23,809 nt of DNA from a virus, in the IMG/VR virus record IMGVR_UViG_3300010389_000142, positions 1 through 23,809 of that record; one strand, given 5' to 3'. Positions 19,801 through 23,809 of this stretch are shown in pieces. The notes beneath the pieces were generated by a model, which saw only the letters and a list, made by a program, of their open reading frames with translations, was not told where the DNA came from and made no database searches. The number at the start of each line of letters is the position of its first letter. Position 1 is the first letter of the stretch. The position numbers and the translations under genes were made by a program.

Positions 19801-20575
19801 TATGAACCATGAAGATACTTTCTTAGATCATTTAGAAAGGCGAGGTAGGCTTAAGGCTGTTTACAAAGATCTTAGCCTGGATGCCTTTGCATACGCAGAC
19901 GAGTATCCTGTGACACCTAGAAGAATACCTTGGTACATCGTAATAATACCTACGGACAGAAATGCTCTAATGTCGTCTACAGGAAAGTCTAGACTCATAG
20001 ATTATCACACAAGAGTAATAAACTATCAGGTAAGCCCAGTCACATCTAGGTATAAGCAGAACTGGAACCCTGTCCTGTTAGATGAGGAGCCTGGAGAATA
20101 CCTTGTAGATACTCGAACTGACAGATCTTTCTACGATTCTTATACATTCAAGTTCAATCCAGATAAACTCAAGTCTGAGATTCAACAATATAAGAGAGGA
20201 TACGAACCTCTACCAAGAAGACCTCCTTCCAGCAGAGCTTTGTTTACAGCCATTAGAGAATCTATTGAAGCTGGAGATGAGTTTGTAGAGAGGAATAGCA
20301 AGACTATATCTTGGGGCTCTGTATACAAGAGAATGTCTAAGAAAGATAAGAAATCTATAGCTCTAGTAGAATCACTTAACTTCTCAAACTTAAGAACAAA
20401 ACTTCTTGAAGGAAAGATAAGTAGAAATGATACGATAAACTCTGAACTAGGTAAGGTAGTCGAGTCTGGAAAACTAAATATTACAAATATAGCTGATTTC
20501 GATCCAAAGGTTGTGGCTGCTAAGAAGCTACAAGTAGATCCAAAAGCTATAGCAACACCAGAATTAATAGAATAA
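16808..20575 (+). CDS. Cysteine-rich multidomain virion protein, unknown family
   Basis: This is a 1255-residue protein with three visibly different parts. Residues 1-300 contain 26 cysteines, after a Gly/Pro/Asp-rich linker (about 17-50). Three pairs keep the same C-x4-C spacing with aromatic residues between (C53-TYYY-C58, C200-QVRY-C205, C251-NYWE-C256), and a looser one is C112/C121, suggesting repeated small knotted domains. Residues about 301-610 look like two Ig-like beta-sandwiches. Residues about 619-1255 are long, charged and mostly helical, with few cysteines, quite unlike the first half. No signal peptide is present. The ATG used follows the previous stop by six bases without a good ribosome site. 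The following PAAR-like gene overlaps its stop codon. A host-binding or baseplate-linked role is plausible from context; no family is recognised. Confidence 0.5.
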   Translation: MGTFFSCVLKSGKLITGPGPDPGGDTDPGGGCDDPTSGEVCDDDEDDPCSETCTYYYCDYTYDVALAGTDDIASTSYDVTGVVDPNSPGGCTAECPPIDPATGGTPVVPTTCHIEVPYYFCRPPVPLCSQGNGCRGELVLISAPTADDAPDTVVIAGVTGYKNSGSCVAASNGCCSLNPTPPVIGPPPDFPGDVFSSNSCQVRYCQNGVIKSALLSQQYLGGACASDGGTTVDGITYYPPLFDLEDICGKCNYWECGTDGNCTEKEDIYTNEPVANPCPGSPTLEECQQSNADCCDDVGSPNSIDEVLANAYGAFNIPANDTTGNIDISFCPGIDNITYVPVANTLFNLTGPDFNGTIQGIGGATLNDSTGAISIPINSLSPGMNAATITFTRQCGNQESGSFVVLIDSSDINFCSDYDSCLDSVGQDCGFSPSEPVHDIQVIQLQPITGPNSQPIQFTSEGGYSNGLYLNPDVFNSPVGALNWEICDYLGGSFDGSSTIDVAAVDINGQPTRILDVSFNLDGPASFSITAKYPISPNGSRWRLELANTSLTFNSGAVPYYVGTLVITDTDTTNPIKTSPMFLTLEGDIFTPISTIYPKLIDCGSTTEPLPGPSIGQATYEFAANNLANRGGSREVLASGKANAKLEYLDNLLRRRNSETVFDPILSNKRYRTKSIVPFIPHQGPNPNSRLFSRIFDYRIELIRQYYLSNEDEDDYSQFLFSDLTLTNISRSLTKEARRKINSLKNIDGSPLAPRILAKIRDLIITDTVRDFELSELDLFKTETTNPEPVRTASSSLKTNKKVLDVFNSSYSLHVPDYEGSTKERIRHWKTIASDLRKQIAILETEGTIETTRVSDEDLVDVVLSDGTMSAIPITDFDTYPILQSNGVLTEYPLDTQAHRSKVLNFEDLTRLFKDLNETYSIRLEVSSGAPARIEEQANLEDERSEKYVLKLEPDTFVDLDRTNPLIRLTECQYSLMTDDEEIEEWIATKPYPFYNFYMNHEDTFLDHLERRGRLKAVYKDLSLDAFAYADEYPVTPRRIPWYIVIIPTDRNALMSSTGKSRLIDYHTRVINYQVSPVTSRYKQNWNPVLLDEEPGEYLVDTRTDRSFYDSYTFKFNPDKLKSEIQQYKRGYEPLPRRPPSSRALFTAIRESIEAGDEFVERNSKTISWGSVYKRMSKKDKKSIALVESLNFSNLRTKLLEGKISRNDTINSELGKVVESGKLNITNIADFDPKVVAAKKLQVDPKAIATPELIE

Positions 20576-20892
20576 TGCCAGCAATTTTAGCAGTGGGAGA
20601 TTTCGCAGACACTTGTGTAGCGGAAACAATCGGTACAGGATCAATAACTATAGGCGGTATAGCTTTAGGCGCTCCACCTATGACAGGACACGAACATGTT
20701 GGTGGTATAGGTGGAGTCTATGACTGCGTATCTGTGGCTGAGGAAAGCGGTCTGGTAGGAGTTGAAGCTGAGGGTCAGAGTGTTTATGCCATAGGGACCT
20801 TTGCCGACTGCGGTACTCATTCATATGAAAGAAATATAGCTACGCCTCCAAATGTATTACCTTTGTTAGAGCGAGTGACGATAGGTGAATAA
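20575..20892 (+). CDS. PAAR-like tail-spike tip protein (putative)
   Basis: This 105-residue protein starts at the ATG overlapping the TAA of the cysteine-rich gene. PAAR proteins cap the central spike of contractile tails (T4 gp5.4) and type VI secretion systems, holding a metal at the sharp tip. Here PAILAVGDFADTC at the N-terminus, SITIGGIALGAPPM, then a second half-repeat (GQSVYAIGTFADCG followed by an Asn-Val turn near 93) follow the Gly-Asp-rich short-strand pattern of PAAR folds. Candidate metal ligands are C14, H39, H41, C51, C79 and H82. Length is typical of the family (roughly 90-110 aa). The canonical Pro-Ala-Ala-Arg motif itself is not evident, so this is a divergent member or a look-alike. 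Being last in the baseplate operon is consistent with a spike role. Confidence 0.6.
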   Translation: MPAILAVGDFADTCVAETIGTGSITIGGIALGAPPMTGHEHVGGIGGVYDCVSVAEESGLVGVEAEGQSVYAIGTFADCGTHSYERNIATPPNVLPLLERVTIGE

Positions 20893-20970
20893 GAAAAAAC
20901 ACTAAAAATCATCAGTTAAATTTAATCACCTATACATACATACAGACGGTAATACCGTCAGGAGTTTATT
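20893..20970 (+). promoter_or_regulatory. Intergenic region between tail and prohead-core blocks, with promoter-like motif and hairpin
   Basis: At 78 bases this is the longest gap in the window. It contains an A-rich stretch after the PAAR-like stop, a palindrome TTAAATTTAA (20916-20925), a T4-late-like TATACATA (20931-20938), a perfect 6-bp hairpin with a 3-base loop (20945-20959) and AGGAG (20960-20964), six bases before the next ATG. No U-rich run follows the hairpin, so it does not look like an intrinsic terminator. Its place just before the ribosome site suggests an mRNA 5' structure. Promoter function is inferred. Confidence 0.4.
20945..20959 (+). other. Perfect hairpin GACGGT-AAT-ACCGTC before ribosome site
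   Basis: This is a six-base-pair perfect inverted repeat with a three-base loop. It ends immediately before AGGAG of the acidic core gene. It could stabilise the transcript or influence initiation; no run of T follows, so termination is unlikely. Confidence 0.45.
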
Positions 20971-21405
20971 ATGAACAGAGATCAATTAAGAGAAGCCGTA
21001 CTTGGCACCGCAGCCTGGAAGAAGGCTGGTTTTATCACTGAGTCCGCTGCTCCTGTTAAGGAAGCAGAAGTAATCGAAGAGGCCAAGGAAGCAGAAGCTC
21101 CTGAGGCTCACACCTGCCCTCTCTGCGAGTCCACCCTTGAGGGTGAGCTTTCTGACGAGGTTCTCCTTGAGCACGCCTCACAAATGCTAGGCGTCTTTGA
21201 GGAAGCAGAGCAACTACTCGCTGAGGCTGAAGAAGCTGAAGAGGGTGATGTCATCGAAGAAGACGAGGAGTTCGAGGAAGTCGATCTTCTTGAAGGCATT
21301 GATGACGAAGACCTTGAAGAAGTTGTAGAGCTTATCGAAGCCTACAAGTCTAAGAAAATGAAGTCCAAGAAGAAGAAAATGGACATGGACGGCGAAGCCT
21401 GCTGA
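20971..21405 (+). CDS. Acidic prohead-core-type protein with CxxC motif
   Basis: This is a 144-residue, highly acidic protein. Long Glu/Asp/Ala-rich helical stretches (about 23-46 and 78-126) are followed by a lysine-rich patch (127-136). Near the middle is HTCPLC (H47, C49, C52) with H68 further on, which could bind a metal. It starts after AGGAG with good spacing and has a higher G+C content than the tail genes. T4 places the small acidic core protein gp67 just upstream of 68, 21 and 22; this gene has the same position and character, but no sequence signature proves homology. Acidic core proteins of T4-like heads are normally degraded by gp21 at [LI]-x-E sites, and many such triplets are present here (for example LAE at 83-85, LLE at 106-108, LIE at 121-123). 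The core role is inferred from context. Confidence 0.5.
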   Translation: MNRDQLREAVLGTAAWKKAGFITESAAPVKEAEVIEEAKEAEAPEAHTCPLCESTLEGELSDEVLLEHASQMLGVFEEAEQLLAEAEEAEEGDVIEEDEEFEEVDLLEGIDDEDLEEVVELIEAYKSKKMKSKKKKMDMDGEAC

Positions 21406-21419
21406 CCTAAAAAATAATC

Positions 21420-21824
21420 ATGGCTTCTCTTAAGGAAACAGGTTTGGGGATTGGTGATTTTGCTCTTAATTTATTAGAGCAAGAGAAGACTAATCCTCAA
21501 CCTGTTTCTCACAAAGCTCCCGTGAGGGGCGATGTGCCAGACATAGAGAACATTAAAGTTCTTCAAGAAGATGTTAATGCAGTTCTCTCTACATCATTTG
21601 GAGTAGAGACTAAGCCTCAACCTAAAAGAAATCTTGAAGAAGAGAGAAAGCAGCACCTTAAGGAGCAGATACAGGTCAAGATAAATGAACTGAAAGAGCT
21701 TCTTAATGAGCTTGGGATAGGGACTGGTGTAGGTAATATCGGTATTAATTTTGCTGGGGGCAGAAATGTTAATAGATCTAGTGGAAAGCCTAAACGCTAC
21801 AGAGCTACACGAAAAAAAGACTGA
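21420..21824 (+). CDS. Small head-region protein with coiled-coil segment, unknown
   Basis: This is a 134-residue protein. Residues about 72-99 form a strongly charged, heptad-like helix (EEERKQHLKEQIQ then KINELKELLNEL), followed by a glycine-rich stretch (GIGTGVGNIGINFAGG) and a basic tail (KPKRYRATRKK). Such a composition suits an internal head or core component. By order it could be the counterpart of T4 gp68, between the acidic core gene and the protease, but no sequence signature confirms this. No clear ribosome site precedes the ATG; the upstream TGA is 15 bases away. Its last 59 bases overlap the next gene in a different frame, and seven consecutive A residues lie just before its stop codon. 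Arginine is mostly encoded by AGA here. Confidence 0.5.
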   Translation: MASLKETGLGIGDFALNLLEQEKTNPQPVSHKAPVRGDVPDIENIKVLQEDVNAVLSTSFGVETKPQPKRNLEEERKQHLKEQIQVKINELKELLNELGIGTGVGNIGINFAGGRNVNRSSGKPKRYRATRKKD

Positions 21825-22215
21825 AAGATATCCTCAAGGTAGAGGTAGTTATCGTAGGAGTGATAAGGTCACTACGAGAAAGTCTAAAGTTCCTATTTAT
21901 AAAACTATTAAAGATGCCTTATCAAAAACATCTGCTGGAACTATCTTCTCTACCAAAGGTTCCTACAGGATGTATGTGACCACGGCTGGGGGTTGGGGTA
22001 GCAGTAAGCAACAGAGAGTAGGTGGAAAGACCGCCAAGGGGTTCACGCCTGGAAGCTCTACTCCTAGCTCCGATTGGAAGAGTATCAGAAGCCACGCAGC
22101 AAGAACAAAAGCAAAGCATGGCTCTACTAAATCAAAGGCAGCCGAGGTTAGAAAAGATCGTAGAGAAAAAGATAAACCAAAGAAGTATTCGGCCAAGGCC
22201 AAAAGGAGAATGTGA
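21766..22215 (+). CDS. Basic head-region protein, unknown
   Basis: This is a 149-residue, strongly basic protein. I chose the ATG at 21766 because GGGGG (21756-21760) precedes it at good spacing; an in-frame TTG at 21751 would add only five residues. It overlaps the previous gene by 59 bases. The N-terminus (MLIDLVESLNATELHEKK) is helical. Residues 60-105 contain SYRMYVTTAGGWGSS, GGKTAKGFTPGSSTPSSDW, a patterned segment with no fold I can name. The C-terminus (about 109-149) is almost entirely Lys/Arg/Ala/Ser and could bind DNA or the acidic core proteins. The stop TGA overlaps the protease start by one base. It is probably a core or capsid-associated protein by location; a gp68 relation is possible but unproven. 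Confidence 0.5.
   Translation: MLIDLVESLNATELHEKKTERYPQGRGSYRRSDKVTTRKSKVPIYKTIKDALSKTSAGTIFSTKGSYRMYVTTAGGWGSSKQQRVGGKTAKGFTPGSSTPSSDWKSIRSHAARTKAKHGSTKSKAAEVRKDRREKDKPKKYSAKAKRRM
21812..21818 (+). other. Run of seven A in overlap of two head-region genes
   Basis: A7 is followed by GACTGA, which contains the stop codon of the upstream gene. The downstream gene is read in the +1 frame across the same bases (upstream ...AAA AAA GAC TGA; downstream GAA AAA AAG ACT GAA). The run could permit slippage that joins the two proteins, or may be chance in Lys-rich coding sequence. Confidence 0.3.
22203..22208 (+). promoter_or_regulatory. Ribosome binding site deciding the protease start
   Basis: AAGGAG lies six bases before the ATG at 22215 and is the best such site in the head block. 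It favours that ATG over the in-frame GTG immediately upstream at 22212, and it lies within the final codons of the upstream gene. Confidence 0.7.
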
Positions 22216-23150
22216 TGCTACTAGAAGATGTTTTTATTATTGAAAAATTACAGGTCCTCAACGAGGGTAAGAACGGAACTATGAAAGTCCGTGGCGTTTT
22301 CCAGCGTGCAGACGAGGAAAACAATAACGGTCGTATCTACCCAAAGGCTCTCCTTGAGCGTGAGATTGATAAGCTTTGTGAATCCATGAAGGGCCGTCGT
22401 CTAATGGGAGAGCTTGATCACCCTCAACACGATAGCGTCAAGCTCTCCAATGTCTCTCATCTTATCACCAAGCTAGATGTTAAAGGCAACGAGATCATCG
22501 GTGAGGCTGAGATCCTTGATACTCCTATGGGCAAGGTAGCCAAAGCTCTTATTGAAGGTGGTGTTCAAATCGGTATCTCCTCTAGAGGTATGGGCACCTT
22601 ATCAGAAGCTTCTGATGGTAAGAAATATGTCAACGAGGACTTCCGCCTTATCACCTGGGACCTCGTAGCAGACCCTTCTACCCGTGGTGCCTTCCCCACC
22701 CTTGCCGAAAGCACCGAACTTAACAGCAAGCTTGCTAACGAGATTCTAGAGTCTGTATTACCTAAGGTCACAAAGCAGAAGGTCTTCAGCACCATGCTAT
22801 CAGATCGTCTTGATGAGGCACTTAGGGGTAGACAGCATGTCTTGGATAAAAATAAGAATGGAAAACTAGACTCTCAAGACTTTAAGATGCTTAGAGGCAA
22901 GAAAAAAAGACAAGACTCCTCAAGAGTATTCCCTCGTCTAGGTGATATCCTTTCTGAAACTGAAGAGGCAGAAGGATCAAGAACAACTAAGCCACGCAAA
23001 GGTCCTACTAGAACATCTAAGTCTCAAAGAGATCCTAATGTCTCTGCTCCTGAAAGAAGGATAAGTAAAAAGTATTACAAGCAAAAACCTGAGGCTGCTG
23101 CAAGGTATGAAAGACTTAAAAGACAACTTCATACCATGCTTGGTAAGTGA
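22215..23150 (+). CDS. 21: Prohead core protease, gp21-like, with C-terminal extension
   Basis: This is a 311-residue protein. Residues 1 to about 200 are a gp21-type prohead protease, a serine protease with the herpesvirus-assemblin-like fold that digests the scaffold and trims head proteins. Diagnostic pieces are NNNGRIYPKALLEREI, GELDHP with catalytic His69, DTPMGKVAKALIEGG, GISSRGMG with the catalytic Ser at 122 or 123, and WDLVADPS. The His-Ser distance (53-54) fits T4 gp21 (H85, S140). T4 gp21 is only about 212 aa. The extra C-terminal 110 residues are basic and low-complexity. They begin after an LDE triplet (199-201) that matches the [LI]-x-E cleavage motif and contain an EF-hand-like loop (211-222). 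Codon usage also changes there: Arg is mainly CGN before and mainly AGA/AGG after. It overlaps the upstream stop by one base and is followed by the scaffold gene, as in T4. Confidence 0.93.
   Translation: MLLEDVFIIEKLQVLNEGKNGTMKVRGVFQRADEENNNGRIYPKALLEREIDKLCESMKGRRLMGELDHPQHDSVKLSNVSHLITKLDVKGNEIIGEAEILDTPMGKVAKALIEGGVQIGISSRGMGTLSEASDGKKYVNEDFRLITWDLVADPSTRGAFPTLAESTELNSKLANEILESVLPKVTKQKVFSTMLSDRLDEALRGRQHVLDKNKNGKLDSQDFKMLRGKKKRQDSSRVFPRLGDILSETEEAEGSRTTKPRKGPTRTSKSQRDPNVSAPERRISKKYYKQKPEAAARYERLKRQLHTMLGK
22845..22880 (+). other. EF-hand-like calcium loop encoded in protease extension
   Basis: These codons encode DKNKNGKLDSQD (residues 211-222 of the protease), followed by F. Asp at position 1, Asn at 3 and 5, Gly at 6, Leu at 8, Asp at 9 and Asp at 12 fit the EF-hand or dockerin loop pattern. 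Position 12 is Asp instead of the usual Glu, as in dockerins. Only one loop is seen. Confidence 0.6.
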
Positions 23151-23217
23151 GAAAAAATAGTAAAAAACGAACTAGTCTATAATAACCCTATAGATAACAA
23201 TAGATTGGAGTACAATC
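23151..23217 (+). promoter_or_regulatory. Spacer before scaffold gene with TATAATAA motif and inverted repeat
   Basis: This 67-base spacer holds A-rich sequence and TATAATAA (23178-23185), which is identical to the octamer at 10134. The inverted repeat TCTATA-N7-TATAGA (23176-23194) overlaps that motif, and TTGGAG (23205-23210) lies seven bases before the ATG. Scaffold protein is needed in large amounts, so a separate late promoter here is reasonable. The octamer resembles TATAAATA of T4 late promoters, but this is not proof. Confidence 0.4.
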
Positions 23218-23809
23218 ATGGATAAAAAGAAAATAGATGACATCGCTCAGTTGCTTCCTGAGGGCATCACCGAAGAGACGGTAGTTGAAATCGCTGGTGT
23301 AATGACGGAGTTAATCGAGCAAAGAGTACAAGAGGAAGTTGGCGAATTAACTGATAAGGTTTTCGCTTACCTATCCATGAAGCGTCAGCAGATTCAAGAG
23401 GCAGCCCTTGAGGAGCTTCATGAGTCCAACGATGTTTACCGTGACGCACAGAGATTCCGCGAGCTAATGGGGTTCATGGCTGTTGAGTTCCGCCCTGAGC
23501 ACATTGACGCAGAGAGCGAGAGAAGATTGTCTGAGGCTACTAACCTAGTAGAGGACAATGAAATTCTTGCCCGTGAACTTTCTGATTCACTAAGAGAGCA
23601 AGAGCGTCTTGCCAAAACAATTCAACTGCTAGAGTCTAAGGTCGCCAAGCGCGAGAGTGAAATTTCATCTCTCACTGAAAGCGTCCATGCTTTAGCGGAA
23701 GAAAAGGAGGCTATGCTGTTCGAGTCTACCGAGCAGGCTGTAGTCATTACTAAGAATGTAGACGAAGAGGTTGAGGATGAACAACTGGAAAGCATCGGAA
23801 ATCAGTTCT
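23218..23809 (+). CDS. 22: Prohead core scaffold protein, gp22-like (3' partial)
   Basis: The frame is open from an ATG with a good ribosome site (TTGGAG, spacing 7) to the end of the window: 197 residues without a stop. The product is acidic and almost wholly helical, with coiled-coil-like stretches (for example ELSDSLREQERLAKTIQLL) and no cysteine. Placement directly after the gp21-like protease matches the T4 order 21-22-23, and T4 gp22 (269 aa) is the major helical scaffold around which the capsid assembles and which gp21 then degrades. Several [LI]-x-E triplets occur (LIE, LEE, LHE, LVE, LAE), as expected of a protease substrate. G+C and CGN arginine codons are higher than in the tail genes, suggesting high expression. 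The missing C-terminus lies beyond the window; the major capsid protein would be expected next. Confidence 0.78.
   Translation, partial: MDKKKIDDIAQLLPEGITEETVVEIAGVMTELIEQRVQEEVGELTDKVFAYLSMKRQQIQEAALEELHESNDVYRDAQRFRELMGFMAVEFRPEHIDAESERRLSEATNLVEDNEILARELSDSLREQERLAKTIQLLESKVAKRESEISSLTESVHALAEEKEAMLFESTEQAVVITKNVDEEVEDEQLESIGNQF

Noticed and set aside
20893-20970. Intrinsic terminator after the PAAR-like gene
   Set aside because: The only hairpin (20945-20959) has a 6-bp stem and is followed by AGGAG instead of a T run; it sits at the next gene's ribosome site.
22212-22214. GTG one codon upstream as the protease start
   Set aside because: The adjacent ATG at 22215 has AAGGAG at better spacing and overlaps the upstream stop in the common TGATG arrangement.
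22022-22243. A 73-codon + strand frame overlapping the basic gene and the protease start
   Set aside because: It runs out of frame through two well-supported genes, has no ribosome site and shows no protein-like pattern.
1-23809. tRNA genes, CRISPR arrays, insertion sequences, integrase or attachment sites
   Set aside because: Nearly all bases are in long coding frames, and the three spacers are too short and show no such structure.

Overview
The window is a slice of the late, virion-structural region of a contractile-tailed bacteriophage (a distant T4-like myovirus). All genes are on the + strand. They are packed end to end, with stop/start overlaps at most junctions, and only about 170 bases in total lie between the main blocks. 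The composition is A+T-rich in the tail genes. TAA, TGA and TAG are all used as stops, so the code is standard. No integrase, tRNA, transposon or CRISPR array is visible. The host cannot be read from the sequence. Long composite fibre proteins with jelly-roll-like, Calx-beta-like and cysteine-rich repeats would fit an aquatic phage, but that is inference only.

Region 1 (1-20892) is a baseplate and fibre operon. It opens with the 3' part of a gp6/baseplate-J-like wedge gene, then an unusually large gp7-like wedge protein that carries a phage P2 gpI-like segment. Three adjacent genes (5722-10737) share one small module: once with a large insertion, once with a long C-terminal extension, and once alone. 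Two further proteins (10739-16801) share a different N-terminal motif (Y-W-E-x-D-N-x-P) joined to unrelated bodies, one of them a long parallel beta-helix. Next comes a 1255-residue protein with 26 cysteines in its first 300 residues and a large charged, helical C-terminal half. The block closes with a 105-residue PAAR-like putative spike-tip protein.

Region 2 (20971-23809) is the prohead core module, in T4-like order. It has an acidic core-type protein with a CxxC motif, two small overlapping genes of unknown function, a gp21-type prohead protease with an extra C-terminal extension of about 110 residues containing an EF-hand-like loop, and the start of a coiled-coil gp22-like scaffold protein, cut by the window end.

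The genes should act late in infection. The first block builds the baseplate wedge, its spike tip and the host-recognition fibres. The second builds the internal scaffold of the prohead and the protease that digests it. In T4 many genes (8-20) lie between these two groups; here they are directly adjacent. The most interesting points are the modular family of adaptor domains in the fibre genes, the cysteine-rich protein, and the protease extension, which begins at an LxE motif where codon usage also changes abruptly.
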